The position numbers were made by a program, and so were the translations under genes. A stretch of 64,000 nt of DNA from positions 1-64,000 of the forward strand of contig JAZPXL010000053.1 in assembly GCA_045543615.1 (NCBI GenBank), written 5' to 3'. This stretch comes from CAG-390 sp045543615 (GTDB lineage: Bacteria > Bacillota > Clostridia > Oscillospirales > CAG-272). This document shows, one piece after another, positions 26,874-34,112 of the stretch (position 1 is the first letter of the stretch; each line of letters begins with the position of its first letter). The notes beneath the pieces are model-generated. The model was given only the letters and a program-made list of their open reading frames with translations. It did not search any database and had not been told where the DNA came from.

Positions 26874-27856
26874 AGCCAACCCTCCTCATTTTTCTTATAC
26901 TCGCCAAGTCTGCGATCAGCATCCCTGATGAGCGCACGCATTTCCTTTGCGTCATATACGGTAGCACCACAAGCGCAATCGTGTCCACCACCACGGTATT
27001 TTTCTGCAATCTCGTTTACGGTAACAAATCTTGAGCGAAGCCTTACACGGATGGCGTCACCGTCACCTGCTCCCTCAATAAAGGCGATCCAGATAAGGCT
27101 ACCCTTGATGGAGTCGAGGAACGAAACGGCAGAGCTTGCCTCCTCCGATGTCAGATTGAACTTCTCCTGCATCTCTCTTGTGACAACAATGTAGGCAACG
27201 CCATTTTTTGTTATCTTCATCTTTGAGAGAATAGCAGCGTGGTACTTCATATATCCAAAGTCCTTCATATAAAGCTCTGCATAGAGCTTGTCAACGTCAA
27301 TTCCGACATCAAGCATAGCACCTGCAAGGCGCATAGTATCCCCATCAACACTACGGAAACGGAAGCGTCCCGAATCTGTAACCATACCTGTGTAAATACA
27401 GGTTGCGGCGTAGGAGTTGATCACAAGCTCGTCCTTGAAGCTTACATAGAAATCTGCAACAAGCTCACAGGTGGAGGAACGCTCCTCCTCAACCCACTGA
27501 ATATCGCCATACTGATCCCTTGGGATATGGTGGTCGATTTTGATAAGCTCACGGCAGAGGGTGTAGCTCTTGTTTGAAATTCTGTCAGCCGAGCCTGTGT
27601 CGAGCACGATGGCAAGTGCGCCCTCGTATTCGCTCTCGTCTATCTCCTCCTCGTCACTGCCAAGAAATTCAAGATACTCGGGAATAGGCCCACCTGCAAT
27701 CTTTATCTGCTTTTGGGGAAAGCTTTGGCGCAAGATCTCGCAAAGTCCCTTTGTTGCGCCAACGCAGTCACCGTCGGGACGGACGTGGCGATAGATGAAT
27801 ATTTTGTCATACTCACGGATTTTTCCGAGTATAGCTTTCTTTATTTCAGTATACAT
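26870..27856 (-). CDS. DHH/DHHA1 phosphoesterase, NrnA-like (copy 2)
   Basis: 328 residues from ATG 27856, 1 nt after the upstream stop, with GGAGGAA as RBS. DHH-family motifs: RHVRPDGDCVGA, VLDTGSADR, KIDHH and, in DHHA1, YRGGGHDCACG. NrnA-type enzymes degrade nano-RNA (2-5 mers) and pAp; related proteins cleave pGpG or pApA from cyclic dinucleotides. It is paralogous to the gene immediately upstream (same order of motifs, clearly diverged). Overlap with surE and the close spacing indicate a single transcript. Confidence 0.87.
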   Translation of the reverse strand: MYTEIKKAILGKIREYDKIFIYRHVRPDGDCVGATKGLCEILRQSFPQKQIKIAGGPIPEYLEFLGSDEEEIDESEYEGALAIVLDTGSADRISNKSYTLCRELIKIDHHIPRDQYGDIQWVEEERSSTCELVADFYVSFKDELVINSYAATCIYTGMVTDSGRFRFRSVDGDTMRLAGAMLDVGIDVDKLYAELYMKDFGYMKYHAAILSKMKITKNGVAYIVVTREMQEKFNLTSEEASSAVSFLDSIKGSLIWIAFIEGAGDGDAIRVRLRSRFVTVNEIAEKYRGGGHDCACGATVYDAKEMRALIRDADRRLGEYKKNEEGWL

Positions 27857-27857
27857 C

Positions 27858-28793
27858 TTATTCCTCCACAAGTTCGCCGAGGTCATTTAACAAACGCATA
27901 GCCTCGTCCCTGTCGGCAAGCGTGCATCCACTCGCCTTTGCGTGTCCACCACCACCGTACTTTACGGCGATGGGGTTGATATTATACTTGCTTGAACGGA
28001 TCTCGCAAAGCACGCCTGCGTCCGTCTCAGTAAAGTTTGCCCAGATATCCACTCCACGAATTTCCGACATAGTGTTCACCATTCCTCTTGAAATGGTGAA
28101 GGTGTCAGCACCCGTCTCGGCAAGCTCGTCCTTCGTTGTATAGATGTATGCAACATTCTTCTCGCTGAAACGGATTTTCAGCACAAAGCTTGCCCTGAGT
28201 CTGATAAACTCAAAATCATCGGAATAGAGATTTCTGAAAATGTCATTTGTGTCAAATGGAACTTGGCGGATGAATGCGGCAATACGGAAGGTCTGCGAGG
28301 ATGTGGAATCATAACGAAAACGTCCCGAATCCGTAATCATTCCCGTGTATAGTGCCTTTGCAGCAACCGGCGGAAGCACAAGCGAGCACTCCATAGCAAA
28401 CGCACCAATCATAGAGCAACAGCTCTCAAAGGACGTGTCCGTTACCTCTGTCTCCGCAATAGTCTCGCAGTATATGTGGTGGTCAATGCGAACTCTTCGC
28501 AAAGCGAGACGGTATCGTTCATCCGAAATCAAAGACGCCGCCGAGGTGTCAAGGATAATTGCAAGAGCACCTGAGTATTCTTCATCAGAGATATCGTCAG
28601 TTGCCGAGTCCTCAATAAAGGAATATCTCTTTGACATATCGCCAACACAATAAACTCTCTTTTCGGGGAAATTCGCCTTGATAATATTCTTAAGTCCAAC
28701 AGCACTGCCAAGCGCATCCCCATCGGGATTTGTGTGCCTGTGTATTATTATTGTGTCAAACGCACGAATTTCGTCAATTACTTTCTCAAACAT
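27858..28793 (-). CDS. DHH/DHHA1 phosphoesterase, NrnA-like (copy 1)
   Basis: 311 residues from ATG 28793, with AGGAGAT upstream. The motifs are HRHTNPDGDALG, ILDTSAAS, RIDHH and KYGGGGHAKASG, all intact, so both copies look catalytic. No GGDEF or membrane segment is attached, which excludes GdpP-type enzymes. The copies differ mostly outside the motifs, suggesting different substrates or partners rather than a recent duplication. It lies between the dGTPase gene (17 nt) and DHH copy 2 (1 nt). Confidence 0.87.
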   Translation of the reverse strand: MFEKVIDEIRAFDTIIIHRHTNPDGDALGSAVGLKNIIKANFPEKRVYCVGDMSKRYSFIEDSATDDISDEEYSGALAIILDTSAASLISDERYRLALRRVRIDHHIYCETIAETEVTDTSFESCCSMIGAFAMECSLVLPPVAAKALYTGMITDSGRFRYDSTSSQTFRIAAFIRQVPFDTNDIFRNLYSDDFEFIRLRASFVLKIRFSEKNVAYIYTTKDELAETGADTFTISRGMVNTMSEIRGVDIWANFTETDAGVLCEIRSSKYNINPIAVKYGGGGHAKASGCTLADRDEAMRLLNDLGELVEE

Positions 28794-28810
28794 TTCTATC
28801 TCCTGTACGA

Positions 28811-30010
28811 TCAATCAAAATATCCCTTGTAAACAACCTCGTAGTTGCTGGATGGGAAGAGGTGACGGTGGAATTCAATAAAGAAGCTCTCCGTCATACT
28901 CGCAATAAAGTCTACAACTATAAGATGAGGATCGCTCTCCTCATACGGACGGCTTCGCTTATAATACATCTTGTTTACATAGTCAATGTGGTGCGTATAG
29001 ATTGGTGAGGTTCTGTCGCCTTTCAGAAGATCTTCAAGCATACGACTGTAAATCTCAGCCATCATCGGCTTTGCTGTTACGTCAAGTCTTGCCCTTGTAG
29101 CTGTGCTATCGTAAATCTTGGAATAATTCTCACGCTTCGACGCCGCAAGTGCCTCAAAATGCCTGTGACCGAGCCTGATATAGGGCTTACCGTAGCTGTT
29201 TTCAATGATATTTGCAACAAGATTGTTGATAATCTCCGAATTGATAGATCCGATTTCTGCATTATAAAATGCATCCTCTTCAACCATATTAACTCGTGCA
29301 GCATCCTGTCTGTCCTTGCCAAGATAGGCAATTATGTCAGAAATGCGCACAACTGCAGCCTCAAGTGTCGCAGGGTTAACGCTGTTTGCAGCCCCGGGCT
29401 CCGTGTAGCAACGGCTCATAAGCTCGTCAAACTCCTCAAAGCTACCGATGGGCGAGGGATAGAATATCTCCTCTTCCATCTCGCCGTTGTGCGAGAGAAT
29501 GCCGTGAAGCGTCTGCAGAGTGATGTTGTAGGGGAAAATTCCGTCAAGCACACGCACCGACTGAACATTGTGGTGGAAATAATTTCCCGTGTGCTCGTGG
29601 TAGATTTCATTGAGATAACGCTCACCTGTGTGAGCAAAGGGGGGATGTCCCATATCGTGACCGAGCGCAATAGCTTCAATTAGGTCAAGATTGAGGTTGA
29701 GCGCACCTCCTATGGTGCGTGCAATTCTTGAGACGAGCTGAACGTGCAGACTGCGACGTGTAACATCGTCATTCCTGATGAGAGAAAACACCTGTGTTTT
29801 GTCGGTGTATCTGTTGTAAAAGGGGCAGTGCAAAATCTTGTCAATATCGTGGACATAGGTCGGACGCCAAACGCTTCCGTTGTCACGCTCAACCGCACGC
29901 CGTCTTATAGCGGATGAATTGTCACATCCAACTCTGACAAACGTGCCGTTTTCTTTTTCAAGCTCCATTCGTCTGCAAAGCTCGTCCGACACCGTTTCGT
30001 ACTTACGCAT
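28811..30010 (-). CDS. dgt: Deoxyguanosinetriphosphate triphosphohydrolase-like HD protein
   Basis: 399 residues from ATG 30010, with GTGAGGT upstream; the longer frame from 30073 runs through the promoter. It shows the HD-domain dNTPase set: RRSLHVQLVSRIAR (first His), GHDMGHPPFAHTGE (HD pair), NGEMEEE and a late DIIAYLGKD (metal Asp). Such enzymes split dNTPs into nucleoside and triphosphate and limit dNTP pools. It is the first gene of the operon with two DHH phosphoesterases and SurE, from the promoter at 30080-30108. Confidence 0.88.
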   Translation of the reverse strand: MRKYETVSDELCRRMELEKENGTFVRVGCDNSSAIRRRAVERDNGSVWRPTYVHDIDKILHCPFYNRYTDKTQVFSLIRNDDVTRRSLHVQLVSRIARTIGGALNLNLDLIEAIALGHDMGHPPFAHTGERYLNEIYHEHTGNYFHHNVQSVRVLDGIFPYNITLQTLHGILSHNGEMEEEIFYPSPIGSFEEFDELMSRCYTEPGAANSVNPATLEAAVVRISDIIAYLGKDRQDAARVNMVEEDAFYNAEIGSINSEIINNLVANIIENSYGKPYIRLGHRHFEALAASKRENYSKIYDSTATRARLDVTAKPMMAEIYSRMLEDLLKGDRTSPIYTHHIDYVNKMYYKRSRPYEESDPHLIVVDFIASMTESFFIEFHRHLFPSSNYEVVYKGYFD

Positions 30011-30079
30011 TTTTACCTCACATATATTATAACTTTTATTTCTTTTCAAAGTACGCCCGAAATGAGCGCACACACATTA

Positions 30080-30108
30080 ATTATACTATATATTTTGGTA
30101 AAAATCAA
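30080..30108 (-). promoter_or_regulatory. Sigma-A promoter for the dGTPase/DHH/DHH/surE operon
   Basis: On the minus strand, TTGATT (30108-30103), 17 nt, TATAAT (30085-30080). Confidence 0.75.
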
Positions 30109-30154
30109 ACATTTTTCACGCTATTTTGCACAGTTTGAAGAATGTTTACAAATA

Positions 30155-30180
30155 AAGAGCAGGAAAACGCTCCTGCTCTT
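30155..30180 (-). terminator. Terminator overlapping the radical SAM stop codon
   Basis: A 10-bp stem (AAGAGCAGGA arm, 30155-30164 with 30171-30180) with TTTATTTG following on the minus strand. Confidence 0.7.
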
Positions 30181-31033
30181 ATTTTTTGCTAAATCTCCTT
30201 GCGTATCCACAACGGCGGCACAGCTCCTCTGTGGCTCTCCTGCGCCTAAAGCCGTCACGAATGGCACACGCTCTGGGTGTGCTTAATATCTCATCAAGAG
30301 GAGTCTCAAAGATGTTACCAAGAGTTATAACTCCGTCGCTGTCAAGACAACAAGGCACAACTCGTCCGTCAGAAAGCACGCCTATCTGATCACAAAGCCC
30401 GTGACAATATGCGTCATCGTCAGGGGAAATACTCTCGGCGGCAAGATCCGGCCACTCAAATTCCTCTCCCCATTCAAGAAATGTTCTCGTGTAAATCCTT
30501 ACGCTCTGCCCTCCTCGTCTCTCCACCCACTCACCCGGGAAAGATGTGTGCAAAATGTCGAGAATTGCCGAGTTCTCACGCTCACCCTCGCCACCGATGT
30601 TCCAAAGGCGCAACACGGCAAAAGTACCGAGTTTAGCCGCCCTCTGTGCAAAGTCTATGCAAGAGGAAAGATAGCCCTGGGAGGAGAACGCAGGGTTTGC
30701 GGCAGGTGCGTGCAGGGAGATGCTTATGCGATATGGCACGGACAGAAGAAGAGCACGGGATGCGGCGTTGTCACCGATGAGGGAGCCGTTGGTAGTTATC
30801 ATAGTCCTAAAGCCCGCCTCATTTGCCATACTTACAAAGAGTGGCAGGGACGGATGAAGCATAGGCTCGCCCATAAGATGAAAATATATCTCCTCCACTT
30901 GCCCACGCAGGCGTGAGAGAACAAGCGAGAACTCCTCTTTGCTCATCATTCGCCCCTCCCTCTGCGTCTTATGGCAAAAGGTGCAGGAAAGATTGCAAAT
31001 ATTGGTTATCTCAACATACGCCCTCCCAAGCAT
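30179..31033 (-). CDS. Radical SAM protein with C-terminal Cys-rich (SPASM-like) region
   Basis: 284 residues from ATG 31033, 8 nt after GGGAGG; an in-frame GTG 9 nt upstream overlaps that RBS. CNLSCTFC (CxxxCxxC) binds the catalytic 4Fe-4S cluster and S-adenosylmethionine. HLMGEPMLHPSL is the Gly-Glu SAM block. The C-terminal region has Cys residues in CHGLCDQIG, VPCCLDSDG and ELCRRCGYA, with the 'LGNIFETPLDEIL' text typical of SPASM/twitch proteins. These mature peptides or other enzymes, or modify RNA. No substrate peptide gene is seen beside it. Its leader contains the 9-bp tandem repeat at 31089-31170. Confidence 0.85.
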   Translation of the reverse strand: MLGRAYVEITNICNLSCTFCHKTQREGRMMSKEEFSLVLSRLRGQVEEIYFHLMGEPMLHPSLPLFVSMANEAGFRTMITTNGSLIGDNAASRALLLSVPYRISISLHAPAANPAFSSQGYLSSCIDFAQRAAKLGTFAVLRLWNIGGEGERENSAILDILHTSFPGEWVERRGGQSVRIYTRTFLEWGEEFEWPDLAAESISPDDDAYCHGLCDQIGVLSDGRVVPCCLDSDGVITLGNIFETPLDEILSTPRACAIRDGFRRRRATEELCRRCGYARRFSKK

Positions 31034-31088
31034 CGCATTCACCTCCCAAAATCAAAATCTCTCACAAAAGCCGAATTAAACAATCCCA

Positions 31089-31170
31089 AGCTTTATTAGC
31101 TTTATTAGCTTTATTAGCTTTATTAGCTTTATTAGCTTTATTAGCTTTATTAGCTTTATTAGCTTTATTA
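31089..31170 (-). repeat. 9-bp tandem repeat (8 perfect copies plus partial ends) in the radical SAM leader
   Basis: The unit TTTATTAGC (plus strand) is repeated perfectly eight times at 31092-31163, flanked by AGC and TTTATTA. It lies between the -10 box (31177-31182) and the radical SAM RBS, so the transcript would start at or inside the array. The unit is a multiple of three, but no supported gene is read through it. Confidence 0.9.
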
Positions 31171-31176
31171 TATAAT

Positions 31177-31205
31177 ATAATACCACATTTGCCGCAGATT
31201 GTCAA
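31177..31205 (-). promoter_or_regulatory. Sigma-A promoter for the radical SAM gene
   Basis: On the minus strand, TTGACA (31205-31200), 17 nt ending in TGTGG, TATTAT (31182-31177). The tandem repeat begins about 7 nt downstream. Confidence 0.75.
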
Positions 31206-31222
31206 ATCACAACCGAGAAAAA

Positions 31223-31253
31223 CCCCCACCACTCTATTTGAGAGTGGTGGGGG
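31223..31253. repeat. 13-bp GC-rich hairpin, copy 1 of 2
   Basis: Arms 31223-31235 and 31241-31253 (CCCCCACCACTCT and complement) are perfect, with loop ATTTG, then TTATTTT. The same stem with a different loop is at 33622-33652. Both copies are followed within 20 nt by a GGGtGRT 3'-end remnant. Confidence 0.85.
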
Positions 31254-31269
31254 TTATTTTGAATGCTAA

Positions 31270-31342
31270 TTATTTCATATCCTCTTCGATAGCAACTGCA
31301 ACTGCAACTGTCATACTTAACCTGCGGGTTGTTGCCTGCGCC
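31270..31342 (-). pseudogene. Remnant 1 of a GGGtGRT gene 3' end
   Basis: About 73 bp align base by base with the last codons of the intact GGGtGRT gene (34925-34997). The minus strand still reads the end as AVAVAIEEDMK then TAA. A one-base insertion after GNNPQV breaks the frame. It shares 'CTTAACCTGCGGGTTGTT' with remnants 2 and 3, where the intact gene has 'CCAACCATCGGGTTGTT'. Confidence 0.8.
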
Positions 31343-31362
31343 GAAATCGAGACAACTCTCTA

Positions 31363-31387
31363 CCGACTACACGTCGGCGCTTTTTTT
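31363..31387 (+). terminator. Plus-strand terminator at the 3' end of the LRR cassette
   Basis: A 5-bp stem CCGAC/GTCGG (31363-31367 with 31373-31377) followed closely by seven T residues on the plus strand. It overlaps the stop of the minus-strand LRR gene. Confidence 0.45.
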
Positions 31388-32359
31388 CTCTATATAGAGT
31401 ATCTCACCCATCACGCGCTCTATCTCATCGCCCCAGCCCAATGAAGCGGATTTATCCACAGCGCAAAACATCGTGCCGAGAACAGGATCCTCTTCTGTTT
31501 CAAACGTGCAGCATCGATTATTGAAAACATTCATTAGAGCGTCTTGAAATTTCAACGGTACACGAATTCTTTCGATATGATTATCCTTGAATCTACGCCC
31601 GGAAACTGAAGGAGAACAATTTGATAATGCGCCTGAAATGGTCAGCGTTTGAATATGACAGCCTAAAAATGAAGCGGGAGCAAAAAGCTCCAAATGGCTC
31701 GGCAAGGTTACGTCCGATAACCGACTGTGCATAAATAATTGTTGTGAAAACAAGCCACCATCGACGATACAACCGAGCCAACGTAGACTATTCGGAAATG
31801 TTACAACCGATGGAACACAGCTGTTTTGAAACATATTTGACGGAATCGCCTCCACACCCTCCGGGATATGCAACGAATCCGCAGGATACGAAGGGACAAA
31901 CTTCATTAATACAGAATCTGAATCCAGATAAAAATCACCGCTGGAATTGGAAATGCGTTTCCAAGCAGGGGAGGGCTGACTTTTGCCAAAATAAATATCG
32001 GCGTATTCCTTCTTCCAGCTACTTGTCAATTTTTGCGATTCCCAGGTGAACGCAAAACGAAGCGCGTGCGCGAGTTGGCGCATCACAGCATCGCGGGGAT
32101 TCGCGGGGAGCACAACCTCATCGATCATCGCCCCGGAGAAAGCGGTCCTCGCCACTCTTTCCAAAGAAGATGGCAGCTCAAGATGGGTGATTTCTTGTGC
32201 GGCAAAGATATGCGGAACAAGCTCCCGCACGCCTTCGGGAATTGTCAACTCAAAGTGACGATACGGATATAGCCCATTCTTATACAGACTCTCAAAAAAG
32301 ACCAGCGCTCCATTCTGATTCAAATGAAATGTTCCGGATTTATTCTGAATGATTGTCAT
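31367..32359 (-). CDS. Leucine-rich-repeat (BspA/LRR_5-like) protein, island cassette A
   Basis: 330 residues from ATG 32359, 5 nt after GGAGGG; an ATG at 32374 lies ahead of that RBS and is rejected. Repeats of the BspA type are visible as 'LTIPEGVRELVPHIFAAQEI', 'LHIPEGVEAIPSNMFQNS' and 'VTLPSHLELFAPASFLGC'. No signal peptide, lipobox or membrane segment is visible, so it appears to be cytoplasmic, unlike the LRR protein at 3105. It has its own promoter at 32440-32468. It sits alone between two GGGtGRT 3'-end remnants and so forms a cassette of the island. The function is unknown. Confidence 0.75.
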   Translation of the reverse strand: MTIIQNKSGTFHLNQNGALVFFESLYKNGLYPYRHFELTIPEGVRELVPHIFAAQEITHLELPSSLERVARTAFSGAMIDEVVLPANPRDAVMRQLAHALRFAFTWESQKLTSSWKKEYADIYFGKSQPSPAWKRISNSSGDFYLDSDSVLMKFVPSYPADSLHIPEGVEAIPSNMFQNSCVPSVVTFPNSLRWLGCIVDGGLFSQQLFMHSRLSDVTLPSHLELFAPASFLGCHIQTLTISGALSNCSPSVSGRRFKDNHIERIRVPLKFQDALMNVFNNRCCTFETEEDPVLGTMFCAVDKSASLGWGDEIERVMGEILYIEKKSADV

Positions 32360-32439
32360 ATGCGCGCCCTCCATGTCATAGTTTTGCAGAAATAATTCGA
32401 TTGGTAATGAATAACTTACCTTAGATTTACTATATTTTT

Positions 32440-32468
32440 ATTGTAGCACTTTTTGGGGAGCTAGTCAA
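32440..32468 (-). promoter_or_regulatory. Sigma-A promoter for the island LRR gene
   Basis: On the minus strand, TTGACT (32468-32463), 17 nt, TACAAT (32445-32440). Confidence 0.65.
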
Positions 32469-32488
32469 GGGTCTCTCGAAAAGCATTA

Positions 32489-32536
32489 GACACATCACTC
32501 TGGTAAACCCCAAAATGATGTGTCTAACTCTTTTTT
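32489..32536 (+). repeat. GACACATCA terminator-hairpin module, copy 1 of 2
   Basis: A 9-bp perfect stem (32489-32497 with 32516-32524), then TAACTCTTTTTT. The same module (stem, TAACT, T-run, then GTTGTTAAATTG) recurs at 34798-34855. Each copy stands 90-115 bp before a GGGtGRT 3' end (remnant 2 here, the intact gene at 34925). Confidence 0.8.
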
Positions 32537-32586
32537 AGTTAAAAGTTGTTAAATTGATGATTTCTTGTTCTCAAAAACTTACCCAA

Positions 32587-32604
32587 AAGATGTCGAAACA
32601 TCTT
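32587..32604 (-). terminator. Terminator downstream of HTH gene 1
   Basis: A 7-bp stem AAGATGT/ACATCTT with a CGAA loop, followed on the minus strand by TTGGG; the U-run is short, so this is tentative. Confidence 0.45.
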
Positions 32605-32638
32605 AAAAAGTCAATGAAATCAAGGGAAAATCAGCAAA

Positions 32639-32700
32639 TTACTTGCTTGCCTCTTCGATAGCAACTGCAACTGTCATGCTTAACCTGCGGGTTGTTGCCG
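32639..32700 (-). pseudogene. Remnant 2 of a GGGtGRT gene 3' end
   Basis: The minus strand reads the end as TVAVAIEEASK then TAA, so the reading frame of the tail is intact but the penultimate residues differ from the resident gene (EEAMK). It has two instead of three GTTGCA hexamers. It opens the ~500-bp backbone shared by cassettes B and C. Confidence 0.8.
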
Positions 32701-32730
32701 AGAAGAAAACACATAAAACCGATATGAAGA

Positions 32731-32973
32731 TTATTTAATTTCCTGTTCTAAATTGTCAAAAAGCGGTGAAGAAAAAAACTCTAAAATCGTAATCTCAAGC
32801 CCGTCGCAAATCTTTTTAATTGTTGAGACCGTTGTAGTAGCATTGTGCCTGCTAATAATATTATTCAAGGTAGATTGAGTTATACCACAAATGGTCGATA
32901 GCTTATTTAATGTAATATGATTTTCTTGACACAACTCTATTATCCTCTGTTTGACAGCTTCGTTAACTCTCAT
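32731..32973 (-). CDS. Cro/C1-type HTH repressor, cassette B
   Basis: 80 residues, essentially one HTH_3 domain: 'LNKLSTICGITQSTLNNIIS' is the helix-turn-helix, followed by 'VSTIKKICDGLEITILEFF'. RBS TAGGAGTG lies before ATG 32973. It differs from the cassette C regulator (33763-34005) at only two residues (Thr27Asn, Ile63Leu). A palindromic operator TAACTCAAATGGGTTA (32984-32999) adjoins its RBS, and a second, TAACTCAAAAGAGTTA (33081-33096), lies just after the -10 box of the divergent cargo promoter. It probably represses both itself and the cargo. Confidence 0.9.
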   Translation of the reverse strand: MRVNEAVKQRIIELCQENHITLNKLSTICGITQSTLNNIISRHNATTTVSTIKKICDGLEITILEFFSSPLFDNLEQEIK

Positions 32974-32983
32974 TTTGCACTCC

Positions 32984-32999
32984 TAACTCAAATGGGTTA
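32984..32999. promoter_or_regulatory. Operator-like palindrome O1, cassette B
   Basis: TAACTC-AAAT-GGGTTA (one mismatch from dyad symmetry), next to the regulator RBS. An identical site is at 34016-34031. Confidence 0.7.
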
Positions 33000-33044
33000 A
33001 CTATATTTTACCGTATAGTATAATAAAAAATTACCTCTTTAGGG

Positions 33045-33073
33045 TTGACATTTGGATAAAATTGTGTTATAAT
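33045..33073 (+). promoter_or_regulatory. Consensus cargo promoter, cassette B
   Basis: TTGACA (33045-33050), 17 nt, TATAAT (33068-33073), with an upstream TGTG (extended -10 type). Confidence 0.88.
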
Positions 33074-33080
33074 GGCGATG

Positions 33081-33096
33081 TAACTCAAAAGAGTTA
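33081..33096. promoter_or_regulatory. Operator-like palindrome O2, cassette B
   Basis: TAACTC-AAAA-GAGTTA is a perfect dyad at about the transcription start of the cargo promoter, where bound repressor would block initiation. An identical site is at 34113-34128. Confidence 0.8.
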
Positions 33097-33181
33097 ATAA
33101 TTGAAGTTAGCGTTTTTCGGTGCGGTAACTTCGGTTGACGCACTTTTAATTATATTATTTAACAGAAAAGGAGAAAAAACT

Positions 33182-33517
33182 ATGAAAGAAAACGATTTGT
33201 CCGTGGTTGATGTGTGCGAAAAAGGTCAGCGATTGTTTAAGTTTTCTTCCTACGGTATAGTAGTGGGAATTTGTGGAATTGGATTGGCCATTTTAATAGG
33301 CTTTATCTCGGTTGGTACAGGAGCAGATTTTATAAGTCCATTTATATTCTATATAGCTCCCGAGTACTCAATTGCATATTTTTTTGTATTAATTGATTAT
33401 TTCCTCCTTCTTTGGGGAATTATAAGCCCTCCTCTGTATTTATTTAGCATATTGACAATTAGCTTGGGGAACATTTGGTTAAAAACCAACGAAATCTGTC
33501 GCAACTTAAAAAAATAA
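33182..33517 (+). CDS. Small multi-pass membrane protein, cargo of cassette B
   Basis: 111 residues from ATG 33182, with AAAAGGAG 8 nt upstream. The frame is open further up to TTG 33101, but that part is the conserved leader shared with cassette C and has no RBS. There are two to three hydrophobic segments (about 23-45, 60-80 and 80-100). No known family is recognised. Base composition is AT-rich compared with the flanking core genes. The stop is followed after 11 nt by the conserved-loop hairpin at 33529. Transcription should be controlled by the adjacent HTH repressor. Confidence 0.65.
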   Translation: MKENDLSVVDVCEKGQRLFKFSSYGIVVGICGIGLAILIGFISVGTGADFISPFIFYIAPEYSIAYFFVLIDYFLLLWGIISPPLYLFSILTISLGNIWLKTNEICRNLKK

Positions 33518-33528
33518 CAAGCATCACT

Positions 33529-33551
33529 CGCCGTAGACCGAAATAACGGCG
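33529..33551 (+). repeat. Conserved-loop hairpin after cargo B
   Basis: A 6-bp stem CGCCGT/ACGGCG encloses the 11-nt loop AGACCGAAATA. The same loop on a different stem occurs at 34609-34637 after cargo C. Confidence 0.8.
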
Positions 33552-33621
33552 CGACAGGTTGTAAATCAACAATTTATCTTTAATAATTTGCTCGAGCTGT
33601 CCAAATGCTCAATTATCAAAA

Positions 33622-33652
33622 CCCCCACCACTCTATTGGAGAGTGGTGGGGG
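33622..33652. repeat. 13-bp GC-rich hairpin, copy 2 of 2
   Basis: Arms 33622-33634 and 33640-33652 are identical to those at 31223-31253; loop ATTGG. It could terminate cargo B transcription (ATATTTT follows). Confidence 0.85.
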
Positions 33653-33671
33653 ATATTTTGATGAATGCTAA

Positions 33672-33733
33672 TTATTTCATAGCCTCTTCGATAGCAACTG
33701 CAACTTTCATACTTAACCTGCGGGTTGTTACCG
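33672..33733 (-). pseudogene. Remnant 3 of a GGGtGRT gene 3' end
   Basis: The minus strand ends as VAVAIEEAMK then TAA, as in the resident gene. Upstream it carries the 'CTTAACCTGCGGGTTGTT' variant shared with the other remnants. It is preceded by the GC-rich hairpin, as remnant 1 is. Confidence 0.8.
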
Positions 33734-33762
33734 AGAACAAAACACATAAAACCGATATGAGA

Positions 33763-34005
33763 TTATTTAATTTCCTGTTCTAAATTGTCAAAAAGCGGTG
33801 AAGAAAAAAACTCTAAAAGCGTAATCTCAAGCCCGTCGCAAATCTTTTTAATTGTTGAGACCGTTGTAGTAGCATTGTGCCTGCTAATAATATTATTCAA
33901 GGTAGATTGAGTTATACCACAAATGTTCGATAGCTTATTTAATGTAATATGATTTTCTTGACACAACTCTATTATCCTCTGTTTGACAGCTTCGTTAACT
34001 CTCAT
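33763..34005 (-). CDS. Cro/C1-type HTH repressor, cassette C
   Basis: 80 residues, identical to the cassette B regulator except Asn27 and Leu63. Gene, operators and promoter sit 1,032 bp from their counterparts, and the duplicated backbone runs about 33682-34179. Near-identity of protein and operators means the two regulators should cross-regulate both cassettes. ATG 34005 follows TAGGAGTGCGAA. The DNA-binding helix 'ICGITQSTLNNIIS' is unchanged. Confidence 0.9.
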   Translation of the reverse strand: MRVNEAVKQRIIELCQENHITLNKLSNICGITQSTLNNIISRHNATTTVSTIKKICDGLEITLLEFFSSPLFDNLEQEIK

Positions 34006-34015
34006 TTCGCACTCC

Positions 34016-34031
34016 TAACTCAAATGGGTTA
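34016..34031. promoter_or_regulatory. Operator-like palindrome O1, cassette C
   Basis: TAACTCAAATGGGTTA, identical to 32984-32999, beside the regulator RBS. Confidence 0.7.
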
Positions 34032-34076
34032 ACTATATTTTACCGTATAGTAAAATAAAAAATTACCTCTTTAGGG

Positions 34077-34105
34077 TTGACATTTGGATAAAATTGTGTT
34101 ATAAT
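34077..34105 (+). promoter_or_regulatory. Consensus cargo promoter, cassette C
   Basis: TTGACA (34077-34082), 17 nt, TATAAT (34100-34105), the duplicate of 33045-33073. Confidence 0.88.
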
Positions 34106-34112
34106 GGCAATG

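Noticed and set aside
31089..31170. CRISPR array
   Set aside because: Units are 9 bp, contiguous and without spacers; no cas gene is present.
30913..31269. Plus-strand open frame encoding repeated Leu-Leu-Ala
   Set aside because: It arises from reading the 9-bp repeat in frame; it overlaps the radical SAM gene start and lacks an RBS.
33101..33181. TTG-initiated N-terminal extension of cargo B, and the matching leader frame at 34133-34208
   Set aside because: No RBS before either TTG; the cargo genes have good RBS and ATG starts. The leader is conserved with the rest of the duplicated backbone, so coding is not required to explain it.
31270..33733. Integron attC sites as an explanation for the remnants
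   Set aside because: One inverse-core-like ACTTAAC occurs, but no matching GTTRRRY core, no paired R''/R' geometry and no integron integrase. The repeats instead align with the tail of a resident gene.
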